Assembly (NCBI RefSeq): GCF_016937655.1
Contig: NZ_JAFHKL010000010.1
Span: 161,526-225,525, forward strand
Direction: 5' to 3'
Length of the DNA stretch: 64,000 nucleotides
Origin: Chromobacterium alkanivorans
GTDB taxonomy: Bacteria > Pseudomonadota > Gammaproteobacteria > Burkholderiales > Chromobacteriaceae
Part shown: piece by piece, positions 26,435 through 36,427 of the stretch
Layout: every line of letters begins with the position of its first letter
Numbering within the stretch: position 1 is the stretch's first letter
Made by a program: the position numbers and the translations under genes
The notes under the pieces: model-generated
Databases searched by the model: none
Seen by the model: only the letters and a program-made list of their open reading frames with translations
What the model was told of the DNA's origin: nothing

Positions 26435-27697
26435 ATGTCCGCCGATTCATCTTCTTCCTGCGTTTGCGCCGTCGCGCCGCCGTCGTCCGAACCTCGTCTT
26501 CCCCCGGTCAAGCTGCAGGCCGGCACCGCCGAATTCCGCGCCACGGCGCGGGCGATGTTCGTCGGCGGCTATTGCACCTTCGCCATGCTCTACGGCGCTC
26601 AGCCGCTGATGCCCATGTTCGCCCAGGATTTCGCCCTGTCGCCGGCCGCCTCCAGCGGCGTGGTGTCCCTGGCCACCGGCAGCCTGGCGCTGAGCCTGAT
26701 TCCCGCCGGCCTGCTGGCGGACCGGCTGGGCCGACGGCCCTTGATGAACGCGGCGCTGGCGCTGGGCGCGTTGCTGATGCTGTTGTCGGCGCTGGCGGAC
26801 AGCTTCCAGCATTTGCTGTGGCTGCGCGCGGCTTTCGGCGTGGCCCTGGCCGGCTTGCCGGCGGTGGCGATGACGTATTTGAGCGAAGAGGTGGACGCCA
26901 AATCGCTGGGCCACTCTATGGGCCTGTACATCGCCGGCAACGCGCTGGGCGGGATGAGCGGCCGTTTCATCGCCTCCTTGCTGGCCGATCACCTGGGCTG
27001 GCGCTGGGCGCTGCTGACGCTGGCCTTGCTCGGCGTGGCCGGCGCCTGGCTGTTCTGGCGCAACCTGCCGCCGTCGCGCCATTTCCAGCCGCGCCGGCAC
27101 GATCTGGGCCGCATGTGGCGGGAAGCCAAGGCCTTGTTCCGCGACGCCGGTTTGCCCTGGCTGTTCGTCAGCGCCTTTCTGTTGTCCGGCTGCTTCGTCA
27201 GCTTGTACAACTACCTGGGCTTCCGTCTATTGGCCGCGCCGTTCAATATGAGCCAGAGCCTGCTGGGGCTGGTGTTCTCGCTGTACATCGTCGGCGTCTG
27301 GTCGTCGGCCTGGGTCGGCAAGTTGTCGGACCGTCTGGGCCGGCGCAATGTGCTGTGGCTGATGGTGCTGGCCATGTTGCTGGGGCTGGCGCTGACCTTG
27401 AGCGACCACATCGTTGCGCTGGTGGCCGGCATCGCCCTGTTCACCTTCGGTTTCTTCGCCGGCCATTCGGTGGCCAGCAGCTGGGTGGGGCTGCGGGCGC
27501 GGCAGGGGCGGGCCTTGGCCTCGGCCATTTATCTGAGCGCCTACTATCTGGGCTCCAGCCTGGTGGGGTCTTTGTCCGGCCTGATGTGGGGGCGGGGCGG
27601 CTGGCAGGGCGTGGCCGCGGTGCTGGCGGCCAGCCTGACGGCGATGCTGGCGATCAGCCTGGGGCTGCGGCGGCTGCAGCCCTTGCCGCAAGCTTGA
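26435..27697 (+). CDS. MFS efflux transporter (YnfM-like)
   Basis: 420-residue major facilitator with 12 predicted helices. LLADRLGRRPLMN is the motif A loop between helices 2 and 3, and VGKLSDRLGRRNVLW its repeat between helices 8 and 9. The roughly 35-residue polar N-terminus and divergent LysR partner resemble YnfM. Likely a drug or sugar efflux pump; substrate unknown. No strong Shine-Dalgarno before the ATG at 26435. Confidence 0.85.
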   Translation: MSADSSSSCVCAVAPPSSEPRLPPVKLQAGTAEFRATARAMFVGGYCTFAMLYGAQPLMPMFAQDFALSPAASSGVVSLATGSLALSLIPAGLLADRLGRRPLMNAALALGALLMLLSALADSFQHLLWLRAAFGVALAGLPAVAMTYLSEEVDAKSLGHSMGLYIAGNALGGMSGRFIASLLADHLGWRWALLTLALLGVAGAWLFWRNLPPSRHFQPRRHDLGRMWREAKALFRDAGLPWLFVSAFLLSGCFVSLYNYLGFRLLAAPFNMSQSLLGLVFSLYIVGVWSSAWVGKLSDRLGRRNVLWLMVLAMLLGLALTLSDHIVALVAGIALFTFGFFAGHSVASSWVGLRARQGRALASAIYLSAYYLGSSLVGSLSGLMWGRGGWQGVAAVLAASLTAMLAISLGLRRLQPLPQA

Positions 27698-27709
27698 TGA
27701 TGAAAACGG

Positions 27710-27746
27710 AAAAACCCCGCGGCGATGATTCGGCGCGGGGTTTTTT
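27710..27746. terminator. Bidirectional terminator between MFS gene and mnmA
   Basis: AAAAACCCCGC ... GCGGGGTTTTTT with a 14-base loop; it serves both convergent genes. Confidence 0.88.
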
Positions 27747-27760
27747 GACATGCGGGAGGC

Positions 27761-28837
27761 TTACTGGATGATGCCGCCGCCCAGGCAGACGTCGCCGTCG
27801 TAGAGCACGGCGGACTGGCCGGGGGTGACCGCCCATTGCTTGTCGCGGAAGGTCAGCGTGGCCTGGCCGTCGACGATGGCGGACAGATTGCAGCCGGCGT
27901 CGGCCATCCGGTAGCGGTTCTTGGCCGCGTATTCGCCGGCCGCCGGCGGCGCGGGCAGCGTCCAGCTCAGGTCCGCCATCGCCAGCGTCGGCTTCAGCAG
28001 CAGCGGGTGGTCATGGCCTTGCACCACGATCAGTCTGTTGCCGGGAATGTCCTTGCCGGCGACGAACCACGGCTCGCCGGTGCCGTCGCGCGCGCCGCCT
28101 ATGTTCAGCCCCTTGCGCTGGCCCAGGGTGTAATACATCAGGCCGATGTGCTCGCCCACCACCTTGCCGTCCGGCAGGATCATCTCGCCGGGCTTGGTGG
28201 GCAGATAGCGTTGCAGGAACTCGCGGAACGGCCGCTCGCCGATGAAGCAGATGCCGGTGGAGTCCTTCTTGGCCGCGGTGGGCAGGCCGGCCTCTTCGGC
28301 CAGCTTGCGCACCTCGGTCTTGCGGATCTCGCCTAGCGGGAAAATGGCCTTGGCCAGCTGATGCTGCTGCAGCCGGTACAGGAAGTAGCTCTGATCCTTG
28401 GTGTGGTCCACCGCCTTCATCAGATAGTGGGTGCCGTCCTGTTCCAGCTTGCGCGCGTAGTGGCCGGTGGCGATGCAGTCGGCGCCCAGTTCCATCGCGT
28501 AGTCGAGGAAGGCCTTGAACTTGATTTCGGCGTTGCACAGCACGTCGGGATTGGGCGTGCGGCCGGCGGAGTATTCCTTCAAGAAGTAGGAGAACACGCG
28601 GTCCTTGTACTCCTTGGCGAAGTTGACGATTTCCATGTCGATGCCGACGATGTCGGCCACGCTCATCGCGTCCAGCGCGTCCTGCTTGATCGAGCAGTAC
28701 TCGTCGTCGTTGTCGTCTTCCCAGTTCTGCATGAAGACGCCGATCACCTCGTGCCCCTGCTGCTTCAGCAGCGAGGCGGTCACCGAGGAGTCCACGCCGC
28801 CGGACATGCCGACGACAATTCTTTTCTTACCCGTCAC
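27761..28837 (-). CDS. mnmA: tRNA-specific 2-thiouridylase
   Basis: 358-residue enzyme that thiolates U34 of tRNA for Lys, Glu and Gln. The PP-loop SGGVDSS (12-18), catalytic Cys101 ([10 protein letters not shown]) and Cys196 (STGICFIGE) are present, and the C-terminal barrel ends in CLGGGIIQ. I start at the GTG at 28837: AAGGA lies 8 bases upstream and the N-terminus then reads [14 protein letters not shown]. The GTG overlaps the TGA of the upstream gene (GTGA). As in E. coli it lies downstream of nudJ. Confidence 0.95.
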   Translation of the reverse strand: MTGKKRIVVGMSGGVDSSVTASLLKQQGHEVIGVFMQNWEDDNDDEYCSIKQDALDAMSVADIVGIDMEIVNFAKEYKDRVFSYFLKEYSAGRTPNPDVLCNAEIKFKAFLDYAMELGADCIATGHYARKLEQDGTHYLMKAVDHTKDQSYFLYRLQQHQLAKAIFPLGEIRKTEVRKLAEEAGLPTAAKKDSTGICFIGERPFREFLQRYLPTKPGEMILPDGKVVGEHIGLMYYTLGQRKGLNIGGARDGTGEPWFVAGKDIPGNRLIVVQGHDHPLLLKPTLAMADLSWTLPAPPAAGEYAAKNRYRMADAGCNLSAIVDGQATLTFRDKQWAVTPGQSAVLYDGDVCLGGGIIQ

Positions 28838-29382
28838 GGGGAATATCCTTCCATCCAAATATCGAGGGCAAGCACCACCGGGGCTTGCCCAAAGTCCTTG
28901 AACCAGCTGTCCACCGCCCAGTCCTGGCCGGAGAGCATGTCGCGCAGCACCGCGGTGTAATGCAGGTCGAGCAGGCGCGGCGCGCGCCAGGCCGGTTTGC
29001 CCACCGTGTGGTATTGCAGCCAGCCGTGATCCTGCAGATAGGTGAGGAAGGTGGTGACGTTGCTGCTGTGGTCCACGCAGTCCATGCGGCCTTCGGCCGG
29101 TCCGTCGCGGAAATTGCCGCCCTTGTCCTGCCAGATCGGCAGCGTGCGCGCGGCGATGTGGTAAAGCGCGGTGACGGCGTCGCTGACGGCGGAACGTTCG
29201 GTTTCCGGGCTGTCGGCGGCGGACAGGCGGGCGGCGAGCCAGGCGTCGGCCTCGGCGGAGATGTCTACGTAGGCATGTCTGGAACAGCCGTAATGGTAGC
29301 AGATATTGATGGCGCTGGCTTGCGCGGCCCATGGGAAGGCGGCCAGCAGAGCCAATAGGAAAGACAATGATCTCAAGGACAT
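28834..29382 (-). CDS. Secreted hypothetical protein between nudJ and mnmA
   Basis: 182-residue protein I do not recognise. It has a signal peptide ([19 protein letters not shown]) and then [14 protein letters not shown], two cysteines likely in a disulfide, [17 protein letters not shown] in the middle (a Cys-His-x-Asn-like spacing seen in papain-fold or transglutaminase-like enzymes, only a guess) and YTAVLRD. It is probably periplasmic. GGAG precedes the ATG. It overlaps mnmA by 4 bases and follows nudJ by 31 bases, so all three are co-transcribed, although a secreted product has no obvious link to tRNA modification. Confidence 0.8.
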   Translation of the reverse strand: MSLRSLSFLLALLAAFPWAAQASAINICYHYGCSRHAYVDISAEADAWLAARLSAADSPETERSAVSDAVTALYHIAARTLPIWQDKGGNFRDGPAEGRMDCVDHSSNVTTFLTYLQDHGWLQYHTVGKPAWRAPRLLDLHYTAVLRDMLSGQDWAVDSWFKDFGQAPVVLALDIWMEGYSP

Positions 29383-29413
29383 GCCGGCTCCGGGCGGTGG
29401 GCTGAGGCGGCCG

Positions 29414-29866
29414 CTAACGGCCCAGATGGTGGATCAGCGACAAGGGGTGGCGCTTGCCGGCGCGGTAGTCGTCCAGGCATTGCTGCACCACCGGGCTGCG
29501 ATGCTGGCCGCGCAGCGCGACGATGTCCTCGTGGCTCAGCCATTGCGCGGACAGGATGCCCTCGTCCAGCCGCGGGTAGTCCTCGCGGCGCAAGGGGTGG
29601 CCGTAGAAGGCGAAGCGCAGATAGGTGATGTCGCTGTTGGGACGATCCACCAGGTAAATGCCCACCAGGCCCAAGGGCCGGAAGTGCCAGCCGGTTTCCT
29701 CCAGCACTTCGCGCTTTACCGCGTCTTCCAGCGTTTCGCCGTATTCCAGGTGGCCGGCGGGCTGGTTGAAGCAGATGCCGTCGCTGGTCAGCTCCTCCAC
29801 CATCAGGTAGCGCCCGTCCAGCTCAATGACTGCCGCAACTGTCGCATTTGGTTTCCACTGCGTCAT
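29414..29866 (-). CDS. nudJ: Nudix hydrolase, NudJ (YmfB) type
   Basis: 150-residue Nudix phosphatase. The Nudix box is complete, GHLEYGETLEDAVKREVLEE followed by TGW (G-x5-E-x7-REVLEE-x-G). VAAVIELDGRYLMVEE and FNQPAGHLEYGE match NudJ, which acts on thiamine pyrophosphate precursors and nucleoside di- and triphosphates. Linkage to mnmA is the same as in E. coli. Confidence 0.9.
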   Translation of the reverse strand: MTQWKPNATVAAVIELDGRYLMVEELTSDGICFNQPAGHLEYGETLEDAVKREVLEETGWHFRPLGLVGIYLVDRPNSDITYLRFAFYGHPLRREDYPRLDEGILSAQWLSHEDIVALRGQHRSPVVQQCLDDYRAGKRHPLSLIHHLGR

Positions 29867-29885
29867 GGTCTGCGCTTTCTTGTTG

Positions 29886-29904
29886 ACAATGATTCTTGTT
29901 TGAA
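29886..29904. promoter_or_regulatory. Fur-box-like sequence 1
   Basis: GACAATGATTCTTGTTTGA matches the 19-bp Fur consensus at about 11 positions, including the GAxAATGAT half. It lies in the nudJ/bfd divergent region. Confidence 0.5.
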
Positions 29905-29916
29905 TCTATATTCTTG

Positions 29917-29935
29917 ATAACGATTCTCGATTACT
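29917..29935. promoter_or_regulatory. Fur-box-like sequence 2
   Basis: GATAACGATTCTCGATTAC matches the Fur consensus at about 12 of 19 positions and lies 39 bases upstream of the bfd start, where Fur would block the promoter. Iron repression of bfd is known in other proteobacteria. Confidence 0.6.
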
Positions 29936-29973
29936 TTAACTCAATCACGAGTTAATTCACCACCGGAACTGCC

Positions 29974-30174
29974 ATGTACGTTTGCCTCTGCCACGCCGTA
30001 ACTGACAAGCAAATCCGCGAAGCGGTGCACAACGGCGCGACCCGCATGTGCGATCTGAGCCGCGAGCTTGGGGTGGCGACTGATTGCGGCAAATGCGCCT
30101 GCATGGCTAACCAACTTCGCAAGGAGGCTGTCCACGCGCTTGGTCCGGCTTCGACCGCGCGCAGCGCCGCTTAA
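29974..30174 (+). CDS. bfd: Bacterioferritin-associated ferredoxin
   Basis: 66-residue [2Fe-2S] protein that reduces the iron core of bacterioferritin so that Fe2+ can be released. Cluster ligands Cys4, Cys6, Cys38 and Cys41 are in the Bfd pattern (CLC near the start, CGKC later). Two Fur-like boxes upstream imply induction under iron limitation. The partner gene bfr is 164 bases downstream with its own promoter. Confidence 0.95.
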   Translation: MYVCLCHAVTDKQIREAVHNGATRMCDLSRELGVATDCGKCACMANQLRKEAVHALGPASTARSAA

Positions 30175-30281
30175 TTCCTGACCCCCGCCTGTTGCTTAGT
30201 CTCGGCCAAGGCCGGGCGAACTGCAAATCCCCCACGCACCGCGTCAAGCGGGGCGAAGTCCCTTATTTTGGCTTTGACAAC

Positions 30282-30309
30282 TTGAGACTGGCGCGCGCTA
30301 TGTCATAAT
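30282..30309 (+). promoter_or_regulatory. Promoter of bfr
   Basis: TTGAGA (30282-30287), 16-bp spacer, CATAAT (30304-30309), each hexamer five of six. An upstream TTGACA (30274-30279) with TATGTC at 19 bp is a poorer alternative. Confidence 0.6.
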
Positions 30310-30338
30310 GGAAGAATCATTTCTTCCCGGAGAGCGCG

Positions 30339-30815
30339 ATGCAAGGCGATAAAAAAGTTATCAAGTATCTGAACCAGATCCTCAAGAACGAACTGACCGC
30401 GATCAACCAGTACTTCCTGCATGCCCGCATGTACAAGAACTGGGGTTTGAAGAAGCTGAACGAGCACGAGTACCACGAGTCTATCGACGAGATGAAGCAC
30501 GCCGACACCTTGATCGAGCGCGTGCTGTTTCTGGAGGGCTTGCCGAATCTGCAGGACCTGGGCAAGTTGCATATCGGCGAGAACCCGAAAGAAATGCTGG
30601 AGTGCGATCTGAAGTTGGAAATGGACGCGCTGCCCTTGTTGCGCGAAGCCATCGCCTACTGTGAAAGCGCCAAGGACTACGTGACCCGGGACATGTTGGA
30701 AGACATCCTGGAGAGCGAGGAAGAGCACGTGGACTGGCTGGAGACGCAGCTGGGCCTGATCGAAAGCGTGGGCCTGCAGAACTACCTGCAAAGCCAGATG
30801 CACGACGACGACTGA
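30339..30815 (+). CDS. bfr: Bacterioferritin
   Basis: 158-residue 24-mer iron-storage protein. All ferroxidase ligands are present (Glu18, Glu51, His54, Glu94, Glu127, His130) and so is the heme ligand Met52. GGAGAG precedes the ATG. It has its own promoter and terminator, so it is expressed separately from bfd, consistent with opposite iron responses. Confidence 0.96.
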   Translation: MQGDKKVIKYLNQILKNELTAINQYFLHARMYKNWGLKKLNEHEYHESIDEMKHADTLIERVLFLEGLPNLQDLGKLHIGENPKEMLECDLKLEMDALPLLREAIAYCESAKDYVTRDMLEDILESEEEHVDWLETQLGLIESVGLQNYLQSQMHDDD

Positions 30816-30846
30816 GAGCCGCTGGGTTTAGACCGGGTCGGAAAAG

Positions 30847-30876
30847 AAAAAGGGCTGTCGCAAGACAGCCCTTTTT
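30847..30876. terminator. Bidirectional terminator between bfr and the DUF945 gene
   Basis: AAAAAGGGCTGTC-GCAA-GACAGCCCTTTTT, a perfect symmetrical hairpin between two convergent genes. Confidence 0.92.
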
Positions 30877-30895
30877 GCGCGCGGCGTCCGCCGCC

Positions 30896-32500
30896 TTATT
30901 TCTTCTTGTCCGCGCTCTTGTCGGCGCTGGGCTGGGAGGCGTCGCGCGGCGCTTCCGCTTCGATTTCCTCCCAGGGCAAGGCCACTTTCTTCTTATTGAT
31001 GGTCAGCACGCCGCCGCCGTAATTGAGTTCGGTGTTGAGCTGGCCTTTGTCCTCCACGAGGTACTGTTCGCTCTTCCACTGCGCCAACTGGCTGTCCAGC
31101 AGGTTCTTGGCCAGGTCTTCCACTTCCTTCATATTGGGCTGGTCTTCGGCGCTCTGGTCGACGGTGAACAGGGTGCGCGCCTGGGCGATCACCAGGTCTT
31201 CCAGCGTCTGGCGCGGCAGGCTGAGCTTGGCGTCCACTTCGAAGCGCCTGATGAACTGCGCGGCGTCGTTGAGATCGGCCGGCTGCAGGCCCTTGACGCC
31301 AAGGCTGCCTTCCAGCTTGGCTTCGCCGTTGGGCATTTTCAGGTAGAACTCGTTGATCACCAGCTTGGGGTCGTTCTGCAGCAGCGGAATCCCGTTCTTC
31401 TTGATGGTGTCGATGTATTGCTTGCGCAGCAGCGCCGGGTCCACGCCTTCGAAGGGGATCTGGCCGATGGCCTGGTCCAGCTTGACCAGCGTCGGGCCGT
31501 GCAGATGGTTGGCCGAAATGTCCAGGCGCATCGGACCGTAGCGGTGGTCGTTGAAGTTGAACTCGGCGAAGTTCAGCTTGCCGCGGGTGTTGACGTAGTC
31601 GTCCTGCTCGCTGGTGACGATCTGGTAGCGGAAATCCTTCAGCGTCACGGCCGACGGCTTGAATTCGCCGGAGGGGTTGATGAATTCGCCGACGCGCACG
31701 CGGGTCATCAGATAGACCAGCTCATTGAGCTTGATGCTGTAGGGCACGCTTTCGCGCGAGTTGAGCCGGACATTGCCCACGGTCAGCTCGCTGGTGCCCA
31801 GCTTGACGCCGGTGCTGCCCGGGCGGATGTCGGAAACGTAGCGCACGCCGTCGAAGGCGACGGTTCCCTTGCTGGCGGCTTCCAGCAGGAAGCCGGGCGA
31901 CAGCGCCTCGGTCTTGTATTCCTTGTAGCCGTTGGCGTAGTCGAGCTTCAGGTCGAAGCCCTTCCATTTCATCTTCACGCCTGACAGCGCTTCCTCGTAG
32001 TCGAAGGCGGGGACCTTGACGTCCAGTTCGCCGCCGCCGCCGAAGCCCAAGCGGTTGAAGATGGTGATGGGTTCCTTGTCGCCGAAGAAGCTGGCCAGCG
32101 TCTTGCGGGTGGAGTCGCTCATCGCGAACTCGGTGCGCACCAGCGCGCGGCCGGGCCGGAAGTCGAAATCGCCGATGCCGGGGAGGGGGCCGTGCTTGAC
32201 GTGGTTGGTGAACTTGATGGTGGCGTTCAACAAGGGCTTCACATTGTCGGGCAGCATGTTTTCATACGGGCCGGATAAGTGGCGGTTGAACACCAGTTCC
32301 GTGGTTTCCGTGGAGGAGAACCAACCGCGTTGGTAGCTGTGGGATTTGACTTTGAACAGCGGCAGGTCGGCCAGCATCTTGTGCTGTTCCTGCAAGGTCT
32401 GCTCCGCCTTGACGCCGGCCCACAGGGTCGCGCCTCCATACAGAACGAACAGGCCACCGAGGGTGGCGCCGGCAATGATCAGACGACGATTTGGCAACAC
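30896..32500 (-). CDS. DUF945 (YdgA-like) family protein
   Basis: 534-residue protein with one N-terminal membrane anchor (LIIAGATLGGLFVLYGGATLW) and a long extracytoplasmic part rich in short beta strands. SYQRGWFSSTETTEL and FTNHVKHGPLPG are hallmarks of the YdgA/DUF945 family of inner-membrane-anchored periplasmic proteins of unknown function. The tail is very charged (lysine/aspartate). Start uncertain: GTG (32500) or the next codon TTG, with only a weak purine-rich AAGAAAAAG ahead. Confidence 0.8.
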   Translation of the reverse strand: MLPNRRLIIAGATLGGLFVLYGGATLWAGVKAEQTLQEQHKMLADLPLFKVKSHSYQRGWFSSTETTELVFNRHLSGPYENMLPDNVKPLLNATIKFTNHVKHGPLPGIGDFDFRPGRALVRTEFAMSDSTRKTLASFFGDKEPITIFNRLGFGGGGELDVKVPAFDYEEALSGVKMKWKGFDLKLDYANGYKEYKTEALSPGFLLEAASKGTVAFDGVRYVSDIRPGSTGVKLGTSELTVGNVRLNSRESVPYSIKLNELVYLMTRVRVGEFINPSGEFKPSAVTLKDFRYQIVTSEQDDYVNTRGKLNFAEFNFNDHRYGPMRLDISANHLHGPTLVKLDQAIGQIPFEGVDPALLRKQYIDTIKKNGIPLLQNDPKLVINEFYLKMPNGEAKLEGSLGVKGLQPADLNDAAQFIRRFEVDAKLSLPRQTLEDLVIAQARTLFTVDQSAEDQPNMKEVEDLAKNLLDSQLAQWKSEQYLVEDKGQLNTELNYGGGVLTINKKKVALPWEEIEAEAPRDASQPSADKSADKKK

Positions 32501-32650
32501 TAGCGCTTTTTCTTAACTAGGATGGAATGAGGCCCTATGGTACACCATCGTCCGGCGCTTGCGTTACTGGCGGCGCGTGAACCGAGGGGCGTTTGCGCGG
32601 CCCAAATTCGCGTTTGCGGCGGCGAGCCGCCGGAACAACCGCAAAACGGT

Positions 32651-32679
32651 CTGACATCGGCGGACCGCTTGTATAGAAT
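32651..32679 (+). promoter_or_regulatory. Promoter of the desaturase gene
   Basis: CTGACA (32651-32656), 17-bp spacer, TAGAAT (32674-32679); five of six matches in each hexamer. Confidence 0.65.
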
Positions 32680-32721
32680 AGAGTCTTTCTTCTAGATTGA
32701 TTTACGAGGCGCGATTAGTAC

Positions 32722-33897
32722 ATGAATTGGATAAACGGCGTGCTTGACCTCCCCTGGTGGGGCTATATCGTGGTCGCTTTGGCGCTGACCCACGTCACCA
32801 TCGCATCGGTCACCATCTTTCTGCATCGTCACCAAGCGCACCGCGCGCTCGATCTGCATCCCATCCCCAGCCACTTCTTCCGCTTCTGGCTGTGGCTGAC
32901 CACCGGCATGGTCACCAAGCAATGGGCGGCCATCCACCGCAAGCACCACGCCAAGTGCGAGACGGCGGACGATCCGCACAGCCCGCAGGTGCTGGGCATC
33001 AAGAAGGTGTTGTGGGAAGGCGCTGAGCTGTACCGCGGCGCTTGTAAGGATCAGGCCATCATGGACAAGTTCGGCCACGGCACGCCGGACGACTGGCTGG
33101 AGCGCAATGTCTACACCCGCCACAGCGCCAAGGGCATCGTGTTGATGCTGATCATCAACCTGGTGCTGTTCGGGCCGGCGGGGCTGACGATCTGGGCGGT
33201 GCAGATGATCTGGATTCCGTTCTGGGCGGCCGGGGTGATCAACGGCATCGGTCACTTCTGGGGCTACCGCAACTTCGAGAACGAGGACGCGTCCACCAAT
33301 ATCTTCCCCTGGGGCATCCTGGTGGGCGGCGAGGAGCTGCACAACAACCACCATACCTTCGGCACCTCGGCCAAGCTGTCGTATAAATGGTACGAGTTCG
33401 ACATCGGCTGGATGTATATCCGCATTCTGGAAATCCTGGGTCTGGCCAAGGTGCGCAAGGTGGCGCCGCGGCTGGCCGAGGACGCTTCGCGTCCGCAGCT
33501 GGATCTGGAGCATCTGCAGGCCATCATCTCCAATCGCTACGCCATCGCTTCCCGTTACGCGCGGGAGTTGAAGGAGGTGTATCGCAGCGAGCTGGACAAG
33601 ATCAATCTGCCGGATTGCAACAAGCTGAGCGGCAAGATGAAGGTGTGGCTGAAGCAGGACGCCAAGGACACGCCGGAGACCGAGCGCCTGCAGTTGGCCA
33701 CCTTGCTGGAGCACAGCCAGGTGTTGGCCACGGTGTATTCGATGCGCCAGGAACTGACCCGTTTGTGGGAGCGCTCCACGCTGAGCCGCGAGCAACTGCT
33801 CAAGGAGCTGCAGGATTGGTGCACCCGCGCCGAGGCTTCCGGCATCGCCGCCTTGCAGCGCTTCTCGATGAGCTTGCGTCAGGCCGCGATCGTTTAA
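32722..33897 (+). CDS. Membrane fatty acid desaturase (acyl-CoA delta-9 type)
   Basis: 391-residue di-iron membrane desaturase. The three histidine boxes are HRHQAH (about residue 36), HRKHH (about 74) and HNNHH (about 214), all required for the di-iron centre. Four hydrophobic segments fit the family topology. An extra C-terminal region of about 140 residues, mainly helical and charged, extends past the catalytic core, as in beta/gamma-proteobacterial DesA-like proteins. It probably introduces a double bond into phospholipid acyl chains or acyl-CoA, for membrane fluidity. Own promoter and terminator. Confidence 0.88.
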   Translation: MNWINGVLDLPWWGYIVVALALTHVTIASVTIFLHRHQAHRALDLHPIPSHFFRFWLWLTTGMVTKQWAAIHRKHHAKCETADDPHSPQVLGIKKVLWEGAELYRGACKDQAIMDKFGHGTPDDWLERNVYTRHSAKGIVLMLIINLVLFGPAGLTIWAVQMIWIPFWAAGVINGIGHFWGYRNFENEDASTNIFPWGILVGGEELHNNHHTFGTSAKLSYKWYEFDIGWMYIRILEILGLAKVRKVAPRLAEDASRPQLDLEHLQAIISNRYAIASRYARELKEVYRSELDKINLPDCNKLSGKMKVWLKQDAKDTPETERLQLATLLEHSQVLATVYSMRQELTRLWERSTLSREQLLKELQDWCTRAEASGIAALQRFSMSLRQAAIV

Positions 33898-33914
33898 GCC
33901 GCTTAGGCTAGATG

Positions 33915-33943
33915 AAAACCCGCAGCGCGCTGCGGGTTTTTTT
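33915..33943 (+). terminator. Terminator after the desaturase gene
   Basis: Perfect palindrome AAAACCCGCAGCG / CGCTGCGGGTTTT with three further T. Confidence 0.92.
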
Positions 33944-34041
33944 GCGTCCGCGCGGGCTGGAGGAAGCGGACGGATAGACTCGTTTTTTATATAAAAATAA
34001 GAAATAAAATTTATATTTGTAATAATAATTGGAAATATAAT

Positions 34042-34911
34042 GTGGCCATGTTGATGCAACTCTGCGAGATGGACATGGCCACACTGCAATTGACCGAGGG
34101 GGCGAGCGATCTGCCCTATATTCATGGTTTTTCCGCCACCGAGCAGGCGCGGCTGGTGCGCCAGGCGCGCTTCTCCGAGTCCGTGGTGTACCGGGACATC
34201 GATTTCTCCGGCGTCGGCCAACTGCTGGAAGTGGGGTGCGGCGTCGGCGCGCAGACCGAGATCCTGTTGCGGCGTTACCCCGACCTGGAAGTCACCGGCG
34301 TCGACTTCAGTCAGCGCCAGCTGGCGGTGGCGCGTCAGCGCCTGCAAGGCAGCCCGTGGCAGGACCGCGCCCGGCTGCTGCATATGGACGCCGAGGACCT
34401 GGATTTCCAGCCGGCCAGCTTCGACGCAGCCTTTCTGTGCTGGGTGCTGGAACACGTGCTGTCGCCGGAGCGGGTGCTGGCCGAGGTGCGCCGCGTCTTG
34501 AAGCCGGGCGCGCGGCTGTACGCCACCGAGGCGATGAACGCCTCCTTCTTCCTGTCGCCGTATTCCTCTCATCTGCAGCAATACTGGCTGGCCTTCAACG
34601 ACCATCAGCTGGCGGTGGGCGGCGATCCCTTCGTCGGCGCCAAGCTGGGCAATATGCTGCTGCGGCTGGGCTTCCGCCATGTCGAAACCCAGGTCAAGAC
34701 CTGGCATCTGGACAGCCGCGATCCGCACCGCCGCCAGCAAGTGCTGGATTACTGGACCGAATTGCTGCTGTCGGCCGCGGATCAGCTGATCGAGGCGGGC
34801 CGGGTGGACGCCGCCTTGGTGGCGGCGATGACGCGGGAGCTGAGACAGTTGCGCAGCAATCCGGAGCTGGTGTTTTTCTATAGTTTTCTGCAAGCCACCG
34901 CCGTGGTGTGA
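34042..34911 (+). CDS. Class I SAM-dependent methyltransferase
   Basis: 289-residue methyltransferase with motif I LLEVGCGVGAQTEIL (about 60-74), VTGVDFSQRQL, DAEDLDF and FLCWVLEHV. It resembles small-molecule (arsenite/ubiquinone-type) methylases but the substrate cannot be assigned. Start uncertain: GTG at 34042 (GGAAA 8 bases upstream), ATG at 34048 or a later ATG. It sits alone between a terminator and the cbs gene, flanked on both sides by AT-rich control sequence unlike its surroundings. Confidence 0.8.
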   Translation: MAMLMQLCEMDMATLQLTEGASDLPYIHGFSATEQARLVRQARFSESVVYRDIDFSGVGQLLEVGCGVGAQTEILLRRYPDLEVTGVDFSQRQLAVARQRLQGSPWQDRARLLHMDAEDLDFQPASFDAAFLCWVLEHVLSPERVLAEVRRVLKPGARLYATEAMNASFFLSPYSSHLQQYWLAFNDHQLAVGGDPFVGAKLGNMLLRLGFRHVETQVKTWHLDSRDPHRRQQVLDYWTELLLSAADQLIEAGRVDAALVAAMTRELRQLRSNPELVFFYSFLQATAVV

Positions 34912-34946
34912 GGCGGCATTTTTTTTATTTTCGATATAACTACAAG

Positions 34947-34959
34947 TTGTTAAAAACAA
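34947..34959. promoter_or_regulatory. Inverted repeat upstream of cbs
   Basis: TTGTT-AAA-AACAA in an AT-rich stretch, 32 bases before the cbs start. A possible operator for sulfur control. Confidence 0.35.
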
Positions 34960-34990
34960 TATTTATATGCTGTAGCTAGGAGATTTCAAT

Positions 34991-36367
<1,377 letters not shown>

Positions 36368-36427
36368 GCCCGCCCCAACCCAGACTGGCCCGAACCGGGC
36401 CGGCCATTCGCATTGAGAGAACACGCG

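Noticed and set aside
32692..34959. 755-codon minus-strand open frame
   Set aside because: Antisense of the desaturase and methyltransferase genes, running through a terminator; His/Gln-rich shadow composition.
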